Shown here one piece after another: positions 45,546 to 54,036 of a stretch of DNA of 64,000 nucleotides. Both the position numbers and the translations under genes were made by a program. The first letter of the stretch is position 1, and each line of letters begins with the position of its first letter. The notes below the pieces were generated by a model. It had not been told where the DNA came from. It worked only from the letters and a program-made list of their open reading frames with translations, and ran no database searches. This stretch comes from Atopobium sp. UBA1382 (GTDB taxonomy: Bacteria > Actinomycetota > Coriobacteriia > Coriobacteriales > Atopobiaceae), in NCBI GenBank assembly GCA_002305805.1, contig DBQY01000014.1:17518-81517 (forward strand), in the 5' to 3' direction.

Positions 45546-46820
45546 ATGAGTGCGCATGAGCGTGAGGTCATCGGCGTCGATGATCGCGTGTCCGTGGGAC
45601 GTGCCATCCCTCTTGGCATCCAGCACATGATGAGCATGTTCGGCTCGACCGTGCTCGTCTCGGTGCTCACCGGGCTCGACCCCAATGTCGCCATCATGTG
45701 CTCCGGCATCGGCACCATCTGCTACCTGCTGGTCACGCGCAACAAGATTCCTAGCTACCTGGGTAGCTCCTTTGCGTTCATCAGCCCGATTCTTGCCGTC
45801 GGCGCCACGCAGGGCCTCGACGCCGCCATGTCGGGAGTCGTCGTCGCGGGCCTGGTGTTTCTCGCCGTCGCGGGAATCATCCGTCTTGTTGGCACAGGAT
45901 GGCTCGACCGGCTCCTGCCGCCCGTTCTGGTGGCCTCAGTCATGGTCGTCATCGGCGTCGGTCTTGCCGCCACGGCCGCTGACATGGCCTTCATGACGAC
46001 TGATGCCACCGGTGTGAGCGTGTTCTACGGCACGGGCGCCGTCGTGGCGTTCGTGACCCTCGCGGCAGCCGTCGTGTTCTCGAGCCTCGGCGGCATCGTC
46101 GGGACCGTCCCGGTTCTTCTCGCCATCATTGTTGGGTATCTGATCTCGCTCGCCCTTGGGCTGGTGGACCTCGCCCCGGTCGCCGAGGCTGCGTGGGTCG
46201 GGCTTCCGCAGGTCGCACCGCCGCGCTTTGACCTGGGTGCCATTGCGCTCGTAGCGCCGGTCGCCGTCGTCGTGGTCATCGAGCATATCGGTCACCTGCT
46301 TGCCGTGGGCGAGATCGTTGGCAAGGACTACCGCGAGATGCTCCCGCGCTCGCTCGCGGGCGACGGTATCTCCACTGTCATCTCCGGCTTTCTTGGCGGT
46401 CCTCCGACCACGACCTATGCCGAGAACATCGGCGTCATGAGCGTCACCCGCGTCTACTCGACGCAGATCTTCTGGTATGCCGCCGGCTTCGCGCTCGTCG
46501 TGGGCGGCTTCTGCCCCAAGCTCGCCGCGCTCATCCAGTCCATCCCGAGCCCGGTCATGGGCGGCGTGAGCCTGCTCCTCTTTGGTCTCATCGCCTCCAA
46601 CGGCCTGCGCATGCTGGTTTCGAACCGCGTCGACTTCGACGTCAACCGTAACCTCATGATCGCCTCGGTTGTCATCATCTTGGGAGTTGGCATGGAGACC
46701 TCGGGCATCTCGATCCCCATCGGCGACTACACGCTCCCCGGCATGGCGACCTCCACGCTGGTCGGTATCCTCATGAACCTGGTGCTGCCGCGTCCCAAGG
46801 AGGCCTCCTCTGAGGAGTAG
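45546..46820 (+). CDS. uraA: Uracil/xanthine permease (NCS2)
   Basis: The 424-residue transporter has the UraA/PyrP signature: PLGIQHMMSMFGSTVLVSVLTG, SSFAFISPILA, and GGPPTTTYAENIGVMSVTRV with the substrate-binding Glu. Proton-coupled uracil import is the likely role. It has about 12-14 membrane segments. The first residues (MSAHEREVIGVDDRVSVGRA) are cytoplasmic. A ribosome binding site GAAGGGAGCG precedes the ATG. Confidence 0.88.
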   Translation: MSAHEREVIGVDDRVSVGRAIPLGIQHMMSMFGSTVLVSVLTGLDPNVAIMCSGIGTICYLLVTRNKIPSYLGSSFAFISPILAVGATQGLDAAMSGVVVAGLVFLAVAGIIRLVGTGWLDRLLPPVLVASVMVVIGVGLAATAADMAFMTTDATGVSVFYGTGAVVAFVTLAAAVVFSSLGGIVGTVPVLLAIIVGYLISLALGLVDLAPVAEAAWVGLPQVAPPRFDLGAIALVAPVAVVVVIEHIGHLLAVGEIVGKDYREMLPRSLAGDGISTVISGFLGGPPTTTYAENIGVMSVTRVYSTQIFWYAAGFALVVGGFCPKLAALIQSIPSPVMGGVSLLLFGLIASNGLRMLVSNRVDFDVNRNLMIASVVIILGVGMETSGISIPIGDYTLPGMATSTLVGILMNLVLPRPKEASSEE

Positions 46821-46844
46821 GCCGGTCATCAGCAGCAATCTTAT

Positions 46845-46883
46845 GAGGGGATGGATCAATTGAGATTCATCCCCTCTCATTTT
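46845..46883 (+). terminator. Terminator after uraA
   Basis: GAGGGGATG (46845-46853) and CATCCCCTC (46868-46876) pair around a 14-nt loop and are followed by TCATTTT. Confidence 0.85.
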
Positions 46884-46943
46884 GGCGTTGCGATGGGGGA
46901 GAAGCGGGTATCTCACTCATAGCATGAAGAGGGGAGAAAACCC

Positions 46944-47891
46944 ATGGGAACCATCAGTCACGACCTCATTATCATCGGCGGCGGCCCTGCGGGGCTCTCT
47001 GCCGCCCTTTATGCGTCGCGCTCCCTGCTCGATGCCGTGACGCTCGAGCGCGAGGCCATCGGCGGTCAGATGATGCTCACGAGCGACGTTGACAACTATC
47101 CCGGCGTTCCCTCCGCAAACGCCTTCGACCTTGTCGATGCCATGCGTTCGCAGGCCGAGGGACTGGGCGCGCGCATCGAGATGGCTCCCGTCACCTCTAT
47201 CGAACATGATGCCAAGACGAGTCTCTTTCGGGTATCTACGTTCTCTGACGAGTACCTTTCACCGTCGGTCGTCGCTGCTCTCGGGGCGCGTCCGAGGCTG
47301 GCCGGCTTCCTGGGCGAGCACGAGTTCACCGGCAGGGGAGTCTCGTATTGTGCGACCTGCGACGGCATGTTCTATAGAAACAAACATGTGTTCGTAATTG
47401 GTGGGGGGAACTCAGCCGCTGAGGAGGCGCTGTTCCTGTCCAGAATCGCCCAGCGAGTGACCATGGTCGTCAGGAAGGATCATCTACGGGCCCAGAGTGC
47501 CCTTGTCGCCGAGCTCGAACGAGACCAGAAGGTGGAGATTCGGTATCTCACCAGCATTGTCGCCGTAGAGGGTGACGAGCTACCTGGGGTCATAACCTTC
47601 AGGGACAATGCGCTTGGACGGGACTACGTAGAGACGTATGACGAGGGTTCGGTCGGCGTCTTCGTACTTGTGGGTCGAGAGCCTGAGTCCGGGCTCCTGA
47701 CGGGTCTGGTCGATCTTGATGAAAGCGGCTATGTCCTTACGGACGAGCGCATGGGGACCAGAACGCCGGGGCTGTATGTCGCAGGAGACGTCAGGTCCAA
47801 GCCGCTGCGGCAGATCGTGACAGCCGCCGCAGACGGAGCCGTGGCGGCCACGAGCGCGGCTGCGTTTCTCGGCCGGCCCATCGAGGGCTGA
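46944..47891 (+). CDS. trxB: Thioredoxin reductase-like FAD/NAD(P) oxidoreductase
   Basis: The 315-residue flavoprotein has an N-terminal FAD motif (IIGGGPAGLSAALYASR), the redox pair CATC (Cys138-Cys141 region, CATCDGMFYRNK), the NADPH motif VIGGGNSAAEEAL and the C-terminal FAD motif AGDVRSKPLRQIVTAAADG. This is the normal thioredoxin reductase layout and length. Base usage in the second half is somewhat less GC-rich than neighbours. GAGGGGAGAAAACCC precedes the ATG. No thioredoxin gene is adjacent. Confidence 0.88.
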   Translation: MGTISHDLIIIGGGPAGLSAALYASRSLLDAVTLEREAIGGQMMLTSDVDNYPGVPSANAFDLVDAMRSQAEGLGARIEMAPVTSIEHDAKTSLFRVSTFSDEYLSPSVVAALGARPRLAGFLGEHEFTGRGVSYCATCDGMFYRNKHVFVIGGGNSAAEEALFLSRIAQRVTMVVRKDHLRAQSALVAELERDQKVEIRYLTSIVAVEGDELPGVITFRDNALGRDYVETYDEGSVGVFVLVGREPESGLLTGLVDLDESGYVLTDERMGTRTPGLYVAGDVRSKPLRQIVTAAADGAVAATSAAAFLGRPIEG

Positions 47892-47894
47892 TCG

Positions 47895-48034
47895 TGAACC
47901 CAAACCTTCTTAACTTCGTGATTGTTCTAAAAGGTTTGGGTTCATCAGCTCGTCTTTATTGCCGCTCGGTTATGAGGAGCTCCAGGTGAGCTGGTTACCA
48001 AGGCGTCACGAGTGACGTGTTGCGAACCCAAACC
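47895..48034. repeat. Family C element C4 (102 bp) with an extra right end
   Basis: The full copy C4 spans 47933-48034 (GGTTTGGGTTCA to GCGAACCCAAACC), the same 102 bp as C3. Its core at +43 is degenerate (GGAGCTCCAGGT) but keeps CAGGT at the same place. An orphan right end TGAACCCAAACC (47895-47906) precedes it, 3 nt after the trxB stop, and pairs with the C4 left end in a 14-bp stem. The 343-bp trxB-clcA spacer (47892-48234) holds this, A3 and an AT-rich middle (48040-48120) without a gene. Confidence 0.75.
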
Positions 48035-48149
48035 AATATTGACTCTGGGTCTTATAAAACCGTGATAATATATCTTATGTAAAGTAAGGGAACGTGTGAG
48101 AACCCCTCCCATTACCCGCTATTTCCCCTCTTGTAAACGGACCTAGGCT

Positions 48150-48216
48150 AAACTGTCGCTTTTGACGCTTTGTAATGCCTTATTTCTTCGCATAAGACGT
48201 AAGAACCGACAGTCTG
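48150..48216. repeat. Family A palindromic element, copy A3 (67 bp)
   Basis: Starts AAACTGTCGCTTTTGACG and ends CCGACAGTCTG. The length equals A1, A2 and A4. Beyond the terminal 9-11 bp the arms pair only partly. It ends 18 bp from the clcA stop codon. Confidence 0.78.
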
Positions 48217-48234
48217 CAGAAAGGAATGCTCAGC

Positions 48235-49824
48235 CTAGTTACTGACACGCTGCTCGCACATGAGCGCAAGTTTGAGCTTTGCGTCCTCGAGAGCCCCGAC
48301 GCTCGCTATGTACAGGAGTTCGTCCGCGGCCATGAGTTTCGTATCCCCTGTCGGGACGATCTGTGTCCCAGCGCGCTCTATCGTGAGGACCCGTACGCCA
48401 TCCGGCCACGGAACCTCACGGATGAGCATTCCCTCAAGACGGCTCCCGGCGCCCACGCGCACTGTCGCGAGGTCCTTCTCTGTCCCCTCAAGGCCGGTTA
48501 CCGTCGAGTCGTCAGTCGCGGTGCCGAGAAGGCCGGCAAGTAGGTGCTCGTAGAAGGCATCGACGTTCGTGAGGTTCGAGGTCACGTAGGCAAGGATCGA
48601 AACAATCGTGACGGAGAGCAGCGCATCGAGCGAGCCTGTGAGCTCGAACACGAGTACGACAGCCGTCACCGGTGCGCGGACGACGCCTGCAAAGAGTCCC
48701 GCTACGCCAAGAGCGACAAAGTTGGGACAGTACAGGGGCGGCAGCCCAAGACGCATGGCGACCACCGAGAAGGCGCCGCCGACGAGTCCTCCGAGAACGA
48801 CCAACGGAAAGAGGGTGCCCCCCGGCGCGCCGGAGCCAAAGCAGACGGCCGTGAATAGGTACTTCCCCATCAGCAGCACCAAGAGTGAGGCCAGCGAGGG
48901 GAACGCGCGTGCCTGGAGCACCTCGACAATAGCGTCGCCTCCGCACATGAGCTCAGGCCAGGCAAACGCAGCCACGCCAGCAAGGGCAAACGGTATGGCA
49001 AGCCTCGCTACAGAGAGATTTCCCGGAATTCTCGAATAGAGAAGCTGGACCGCGAACATCCCCTGGTTGTGAAGGGCTCCGAGAAGGCCGCAAAGCAGAC
49101 CGAGAAGAACGACGAAGAGGTAGTCGACATGCGGCAGTTCCGTGATGAAGACGAGGCTCAGCACGGGTTCGACGCCGATGACCTGAGAGACGAGGAAATC
49201 GGAGACGACGGCGGAGCACATGACCGAGATGATGAGCGGAGCAGAGAACTCCTTGTGAATCTCCTCGAGGGCAAAGAGGACGCCGGTCAATGGCGCGTGA
49301 AAGGCCGCCGACATGCCAGCTGCAGCCCCGCACGTGACGAGTAGGCGCTCCTCTCCCCTCCTGCGCCGCAGCGCCCGCGAGACCGCTTTGCCCGACATGC
49401 CGCCCAGCTGCACCGAGGGTCCCTCACGACCAAGCGAGAGGCCAGAGAGCGCGAGCAGGCTTCCCTCGACGAACTTTGCGGGGATGACTCGCGCCCACGG
49501 CGCGTCATAGCGAGCGAGAACCTCGGCGTCGACCTGGGGAATCCCGGAGCCCGAGGTGGCCGGCTCCCACCTCATCAGGGCCCATACGACGGCGAGCAAA
49601 AAACCGAGAAGCGCGAACCAGCCGAGCATCGAAAGCGCGTTGCCGGCAGCCTCGCTCGTTACGGCGCGCAAAAGCCGCTCTGCATGGGAGAGGGCAAGAC
49701 GGTAGAGCGTGACGATGCCGCCGCCGACGATGCCGACCAGCGCGCCCTCCCCCACGAGGCTGACCTGAAAGCGTCGGGACAGACGCCGCGAGACGGGCGC
49801 CCCCTCACTTCTCGACTTACCCAT
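48235..49824 (-). CDS. ClC-type chloride channel/antiporter with C-terminal TrkA_C domain
   Basis: The 529-residue membrane protein shows the ClC ion-path motifs GSGIPQ (about 89), GREGPSVQ (about 134, gating Glu) and GSGAPGG (about 330). About 11-12 hydrophobic segments fill residues 20-430. The last 75 residues (GSRLEGMLIREVPWPDGVRVLTIERAG) match a TrkA_C regulatory domain, as in a subset of bacterial ClC proteins. Chloride/proton exchange in acid resistance is known for relatives; the ligand of the extra domain is unknown. The start is 11 nt after the NlpC/P60 gene stop on the same strand. Confidence 0.92.
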   Translation of the reverse strand: MGKSRSEGAPVSRRLSRRFQVSLVGEGALVGIVGGGIVTLYRLALSHAERLLRAVTSEAAGNALSMLGWFALLGFLLAVVWALMRWEPATSGSGIPQVDAEVLARYDAPWARVIPAKFVEGSLLALSGLSLGREGPSVQLGGMSGKAVSRALRRRRGEERLLVTCGAAAGMSAAFHAPLTGVLFALEEIHKEFSAPLIISVMCSAVVSDFLVSQVIGVEPVLSLVFITELPHVDYLFVVLLGLLCGLLGALHNQGMFAVQLLYSRIPGNLSVARLAIPFALAGVAAFAWPELMCGGDAIVEVLQARAFPSLASLLVLLMGKYLFTAVCFGSGAPGGTLFPLVVLGGLVGGAFSVVAMRLGLPPLYCPNFVALGVAGLFAGVVRAPVTAVVLVFELTGSLDALLSVTIVSILAYVTSNLTNVDAFYEHLLAGLLGTATDDSTVTGLEGTEKDLATVRVGAGSRLEGMLIREVPWPDGVRVLTIERAGTQIVPTGDTKLMAADELLYIASVGALEDAKLKLALMCEQRVSN

Positions 49825-49835
49825 GAGCGTCTCCC

Positions 49836-50936
49836 CTAGTAGTAGGAGCCGCCGCCGTAGAAGGAGTAGACGGGGCCGACCACGACGCCGACACCCGGTC
49901 GCGAGGCATGCACCATCTGGCCGTTCCCAAGATAGATGCCCACGTGTCCACTGTGCGGGAAGACAAGATCCCCGTAGTTGAGCTGGTCGAGGCTCGTCTT
50001 CCAGTCTCCGGTTGCCTGAAGCGAGCTAATCATGCTGTAGGTTGACCTGCCGCGGTCGTAGCCGTAGCTGTAGCAGACGAGCCCGGAGCAGTCGAAGGCG
50101 TTGGGGCCGGTTGCGCTCCACGCGTAGGGCTTGCCGACCTGTGCCAGGGCGGTCGCGACACCACCGCCGGCGATCGAGGAGCCCCCGTCCTGCTGGCCCT
50201 GGTCCTCTTCGGGAGCGACCTCCTCCTGCTGGGCCTGCTGCTCCTGCTCCTCCTGCTGGGCCTCCTGCTCGGCCTGCTCCTGAAGCGCCTGCTGCTGCTC
50301 GGCACGCTCAGCGGCCTCGAGCGCCGCCTGGATCTCAGCGTTTCTCTGCTCCTCGAGCTCGGCCTGGAGCTGCTCGTCGAGCTGGTCATAGACCGCCTGC
50401 GCCTCGGCGACGCGGCTCTCGTACTCCTGCGTCTGAGCGTTCAACGAGTCGACCTGCTGCTCCTGGTCGCTCTTTCGCTGCTCGAGCTCCGCGAGGTCCT
50501 CCTGGAGCTGGGACTCGAGCTGAGAGACCTCCCCGATGACCTCGGCCTGGTAGTCCGAGTACGACTCGAGGTAGCGCAGACGGCTAAAGAGGTCCTCGAA
50601 GTCGGCTGAGCCGAGGAGGAACTCGAGGGGGCTCGAGGGACCGGTCTTGTAGGAGGTGCGCATGAGTCTGGCGAGCTCGCGCTGGTGCGTCGCGAGCTCC
50701 TCTTGAGTCTGGTCGACCTGCACGCCCTTCTCGTCTATCTCGTACTGCGTCTTCTCCAGCAGCTCGGTGGTCTCTGCAAGCTCCTGCTGCTTGCTCGACA
50801 GGTCCGCACCGAGGCTCTCGAGCTGAGCCGCTGCGGCGGCGAGCTCGTCTTCGGTGTCGGCGAGCGCGGGTGCGGGCCACAGGCAGGCGGCCAAGGAGAT
50901 GGTGAGGACGGTTGCTGCTACGTCCCTAAGTTTCAT
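49836..50936 (-). CDS. Secreted NlpC/P60 peptidoglycan hydrolase with coiled coil
   Basis: The 366-residue protein has a signal peptide (cleavage likely after ALA-26), a long coiled coil (about 27-215, PcsB/CwlO-like), a Gln/Glu-rich linker (215-255) and a C-terminal NlpC/P60 domain with Cys283 (FDCSGL), His331 (SGHVGIYL) and His343 (MVHASR). It should cut D-Glu-to-diamino-acid bonds in wall peptides. In relatives the coiled coil is held by FtsEX, which is not in this window. The linker has a striking EQ-rich composition. Confidence 0.92.
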   Translation of the reverse strand: MKLRDVAATVLTISLAACLWPAPALADTEDELAAAAAQLESLGADLSSKQQELAETTELLEKTQYEIDEKGVQVDQTQEELATHQRELARLMRTSYKTGPSSPLEFLLGSADFEDLFSRLRYLESYSDYQAEVIGEVSQLESQLQEDLAELEQRKSDQEQQVDSLNAQTQEYESRVAEAQAVYDQLDEQLQAELEEQRNAEIQAALEAAERAEQQQALQEQAEQEAQQEEQEQQAQQEEVAPEEDQGQQDGGSSIAGGGVATALAQVGKPYAWSATGPNAFDCSGLVCYSYGYDRGRSTYSMISSLQATGDWKTSLDQLNYGDLVFPHSGHVGIYLGNGQMVHASRPGVGVVVGPVYSFYGGGSYY

Positions 50937-51011
50937 GTCAGTGCCTTTCTCTTAACCCGTCAATTCTATGACAGACGAGCCGAAGAGACGGAACGTACAT
51001 GCAACGGTCAT

Positions 51012-51545
51012 CTAGTTGACCTTGACGAGCGTGAAGACCTCCTGATCGCACTCCTGGGCGACGATCTCGCGGGGGTTGAGGAATGCGAGCTCGAGGATGA
51101 AGCCAAAGCCCGCGACGCTGGCTCCGGCTTGCTCGGCGAGCTTCGCGGCCGCGATAGCGGTGCCGCCCGTGGCGATGAGGTCGTCGACGATGAGGACGTG
51201 GTCGTCGCTCGTGAGGGCGTCTTGGTGAATCTGCAGCTCGTCGGTGCCGTACTCGAGGGAGTAGCTCTGGCTGTAAACCTCGCGTGGGAGCTTGCCGGGC
51301 TTACGGGCAGGCACGAAGCCGCAGCCCAGGCGATAGGCGACGGGTGCGCCGACCATGAAGCCGCGCGCCTCGGCGCCGACGACCTTCGTGATGCCACGGT
51401 CCGCGAAGTGGTCGGCGATCGCATCGATGACGGCCCTCAAGGCCTCGGCGTCATCAAAGAGCGGCGTGATGTCCTTGAAGACTACCCCAGGCTCCGGATA
51501 GTCAGGAATGTCGACAATCCTGCTCTCGAAGTCGAATGCGCTCAC
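51012..51545 (-). CDS. apt: Adenine phosphoribosyltransferase
   Basis: The 177-residue enzyme converts adenine and PRPP to AMP. The PRPP loop VLIVDDLIATGGTAIAA, the ARGFMVGAPVAYRLG segment and the PGVVFKDITPLF N-terminal motif are characteristic. Its ATG overlaps the stop of the MerR gene by 4 nt. The 75-bp spacer between apt and the next gene has no terminator that I can see. Confidence 0.95.
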   Translation of the reverse strand: MSAFDFESRIVDIPDYPEPGVVFKDITPLFDDAEALRAVIDAIADHFADRGITKVVGAEARGFMVGAPVAYRLGCGFVPARKPGKLPREVYSQSYSLEYGTDELQIHQDALTSDDHVLIVDDLIATGGTAIAAAKLAEQAGASVAGFGFILELAFLNPREIVAQECDQEVFTLVKVN

Positions 51546-52318
51546 GAGCGTCTCCCCTCGTCGTGCCGGGCCTCGTCAGGCCCCTCGTTCTTGAACGGCT
51601 TGGTAACGCGGCGCGCGATGAGCTCGTCGCGAACGGTATTGGTGAGTCCGAGCATGCGCGAAAACGCCTGCTCGTAGCGGGTGCGGGCGGCCTCGGTGTC
51701 CTCGATTTCCACGCCGCCCCCCTTGCGGGCAAAGACGACGAGCGCCTGCTCGAACATCGAGGACTCCCTGTTTGCCGCCATGACGTACTGACGAAGGTTC
51801 TTGGGGCCAATCCCAAAGTGACGCAGCTCGTCGCAGACGCGGATGAGCGGGAAGTCACGGCCGTCGACGAGGTCGCGGCCATGGGGAGAGCACATGAGCC
51901 TGATGACGCCCGCCTCAGACAGCTGGCGCACAAAGCCGACCGTCACGCCGAGAAGGTCGGGCATGCGGTCAATGGGATGAAGCTTGTCTCGGTTCTCCTC
52001 GTCCTCGACGGGAAGCGTGATGGTGTCGGCGAGGCTTCCGGCAGGGCCCTCCCCCACCGGAGCCTGGCCAGCATCCGCCCGCTCCAGCTCCTCCTTGATC
52101 ACGGAGAGAGGCAGGAACCGGTTCTTCTGCAAGTAGAGAATCGTCTCCAGTCGGCGAACGTCCTTCTGCGAATAGAGGCGATAGCCGCTGGGCGTGCGTG
52201 AGGGGTTAAGAAGCCCCTCGTCCTGTAGATAGCGGACCTTGGATATGGAGAGGTCGGGATACTGCTGTTGCAGCTTCTTCACGACCTTTCCGATGGTCAG
52301 ATAGCCTGCATCGGGCAT
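51542..52318 (-). CDS. MerR-family regulator (FtsR/Rv1828 type)
   Basis: The 258-residue protein has an N-terminal MerR helix-turn-helix (LTIGKVVKKL, SISKVRYLQDEGLLNPSRT, residues 6-75) and a long C-terminal region with a second winged-helix-like part (about 115-190). No metal-binding cysteines are seen. Actinobacteria conserve such a regulator next to the FHA protein GarA/OdhI; Corynebacterium FtsR of this group activates ftsZ. The same FHA-MerR order is present here, 5 nt apart. The target genes are not known in this organism. Confidence 0.82.
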   Translation of the reverse strand: MPDAGYLTIGKVVKKLQQQYPDLSISKVRYLQDEGLLNPSRTPSGYRLYSQKDVRRLETILYLQKNRFLPLSVIKEELERADAGQAPVGEGPAGSLADTITLPVEDEENRDKLHPIDRMPDLLGVTVGFVRQLSEAGVIRLMCSPHGRDLVDGRDFPLIRVCDELRHFGIGPKNLRQYVMAANRESSMFEQALVVFARKGGGVEIEDTEAARTRYEQAFSRMLGLTNTVRDELIARRVTKPFKNEGPDEARHDEGRRS

Positions 52319-52323
52319 GGTGG

Positions 52324-52743
52324 CTACGCCTCGGTGTCGATTCGACGCGGCCGTGCGTTGGTATGGAAGACCATGCGGAACGTGCCGATCTGGATGGTGG
52401 AGCCGTCCTTGAGGGAGGCTCTCGTCGCGATGGCGCCGTCGACCCAGGTGCCGTTGAGCGAGCCAAGGTCCTCGATGGTGGCGAAGCCGGACGCGATGTT
52501 GCCGAGGTCCATCCGAGCATGATGACGCGAGACGGTCATGTCGTTCAGAAAGACGCTGTTGCGCGGGTCGCGGCCGAGCGTGATCAGCGGTGCGTCGAGC
52601 TCGAACACCTCGCCGATCTGCGGGCCCTTCACGATGGTGAGCGTGGGATGGGCCGGGCGATGCGCGCCCATGAGGTCGGGAACCGTCGAGTCCGCGGCGG
52701 GCATCCGGAAGATCTCGGTCGCGTCAGGGTTATTGGTGGGCAT
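52324..52743 (-). CDS. FHA-domain protein (GarA/OdhI-like)
   Basis: The 139-residue protein has a single FHA domain (about 36-128) with the phosphothreonine-binding GRDPRNSVFLNDMTVSRHHA and EDLGSLNGTWVDG. GarA and OdhI carry an N-terminal ETTS phosphorylation motif; here the N terminus has DATEIF, which keeps one Thr in a similar position. In mycobacteria and corynebacteria the phosphorylated protein releases 2-oxoglutarate metabolism. Context (MerR regulator directly downstream) supports the group, but the target enzymes are not in the window. Confidence 0.85.
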   Translation of the reverse strand: MPTNNPDATEIFRMPAADSTVPDLMGAHRPAHPTLTIVKGPQIGEVFELDAPLITLGRDPRNSVFLNDMTVSRHHARMDLGNIASGFATIEDLGSLNGTWVDGAIATRASLKDGSTIQIGTFRMVFHTNARPRRIDTEA

Positions 52744-52782
52744 GTCTCTCCCCTCGTCGTCTTGCCTCTATGATAGCGCGCC

Positions 52783-53163
52783 TCAGCGGCAGGCGACACA
52801 GTCCATCTCGATGAGCGCGCCCAGCGGCAGCTCGGAGACGCCCACGACGGCACGTGCGGGTGCGGGCGTGCTGAACCTGCGAGCGTAGACCTCGTTCATG
52901 ATGGCCATGTCGTCCAGCGAGGCAAGGTAGACCGTCGTCTGAGCGACGTCAGCAAGCGTGCAGTCGACCTCGGAGAGGATGGACTCGATGATGTCGATGA
53001 CACGCTCGGTCTGCTCGCGGATGCCGCCTTCGACCAGGCGCCTGCTATCACTATCGGAGATGGGCAGCTGCCCGGACGCGAACACGAGTCTCCCTGCCGT
53101 GGTCCCTTGTGAGTAGGGCCCGATGGCCTCGGGCGCACGCTCGGCGTTGATCGAGTACTTCAT
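52783..53163 (-). CDS. ridA: RidA family reactive intermediate deaminase
   Basis: The 126-residue protein matches RidA/YjgF, which hydrolyses reactive 2-aminoacrylate and related imines. APEAIGPYSQGT at the N terminus, ASGQLPI, and PAPARAVVGVSELP with the conserved Arg (about 105) are diagnostic. The ending GALIEMDCVA is typical. A 39-bp gap separates it from the FHA gene. Confidence 0.94.
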   Translation of the reverse strand: MKYSINAERAPEAIGPYSQGTTAGRLVFASGQLPISDSDSRRLVEGGIREQTERVIDIIESILSEVDCTLADVAQTTVYLASLDDMAIMNEVYARRFSTPAPARAVVGVSELPLGALIEMDCVACR

Positions 53164-53202
53164 GCACGGCTCCCTTCTCGGGCGTGGGGTCGGCCCGCCC
53201 GC

Positions 53203-54036
53203 TCAGCCCAGGGCGCGCGCGCCGACGAAGTCGCTGCTAGGACGAACGACGCCCCAGCTCTCGAGGTCAGCGCGAGCCGGCTGTCGCGGGTCGCCCTCAA
53301 TCTCCTCCGCCCAGGGAAGCTGCCGAGAGAGCAGGCTCCGGAGCCGGACGTGGCCGATCGGTTCGACCTCGGTGAACGAGAGCAGGCTCCTCCATAGTAC
53401 GCGAGCCGCGCCCACGGGGACGAGGACAAGGTAGGTAGGAGGCAGAAACGATGCGGCCGGGCGTGCGACGATGGCCGAGATAGCGTCAAGGTGCAGCTGA
53501 AGGACGGCCCCTTGCTCTGGAAGGCGCTCGTCGCCATGCACATAGTCGGAGAGCACCCGCCCGGCTGCCGGACCGGCGAGCAAAAGCGGAACGAGCATGT
53601 CGCTTGCGTCCTCGAGGCCAAGGTCGGGAAATGCCGGCGCTTCCTCAGATGAGGCGTGAGCAAGGAACTCGAGCCAGGCCGAGAGGGAGCCTCCCCGAGG
53701 GCCAGCGTCGACGACGACGAACTCGTGGTCTCCGGTCCTTGCGAGCAGCGGCACCGAGACGAGCGCGCCGGTTCCGGTGAGCGTGGCCTCGAACGCCACC
53801 TCACCCACGGCAAGCCGACGACCGGCGAGCGAGGCGGCAATAAAGGCATCTGCGTCAGATCCGCTTGCGAGGAGGTAGGTCGCGCCCGTGAGGTCCGCCA
53901 GAACGGCGCCAGCGTGCTCGGCCGACTCATGAGCGTAGGCGCTCACGCACAGGGCGCCCGTGCAAGGGGACGGCACGAACTCAGCGCCGAGAAGAACGTG
54001 TTCGGCGTGAAGTGCGCCCGGAGACGGCTCGTTCAT
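53203..54036 (-). CDS. Divergent GcvT/YgfZ-like protein
   Basis: The 277-residue soluble protein has no strong signature, but residues 35-130 follow the GcvT/YgfZ (folate-binding) N-terminal pattern: EHAGAVLADLTGATYLLASGSDADAFIAA, then GEVAFEATLTGTGALVSVPLLAR. YgfZ relatives aid iron-sulfur cluster enzymes; GcvT carries aminomethyl groups. The glycine cleavage partners are not nearby and the C-terminal half is short, so it may be a degenerate or regulatory relative. The ATG overlaps the CDP-alcohol transferase stop by 4 nt. Confidence 0.5.
   Translation of the reverse strand: MNEPSPGALHAEHVLLGAEFVPSPCTGALCVSAYAHESAEHAGAVLADLTGATYLLASGSDADAFIAASLAGRRLAVGEVAFEATLTGTGALVSVPLLARTGDHEFVVVDAGPRGGSLSAWLEFLAHASSEEAPAFPDLGLEDASDMLVPLLLAGPAAGRVLSDYVHGDERLPEQGAVLQLHLDAISAIVARPAASFLPPTYLVLVPVGAARVLWRSLLSFTEVEPIGHVRLRSLLSRQLPWAEEIEGDPRQPARADLESWGVVRPSSDFVGARALG

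Noticed and set aside
47892..48234. Small RNA or short gene in the AT-richer trxB-clcA spacer
   Set aside because: No frame with a start signal and no promoter-terminator pair was found apart from the repeats.
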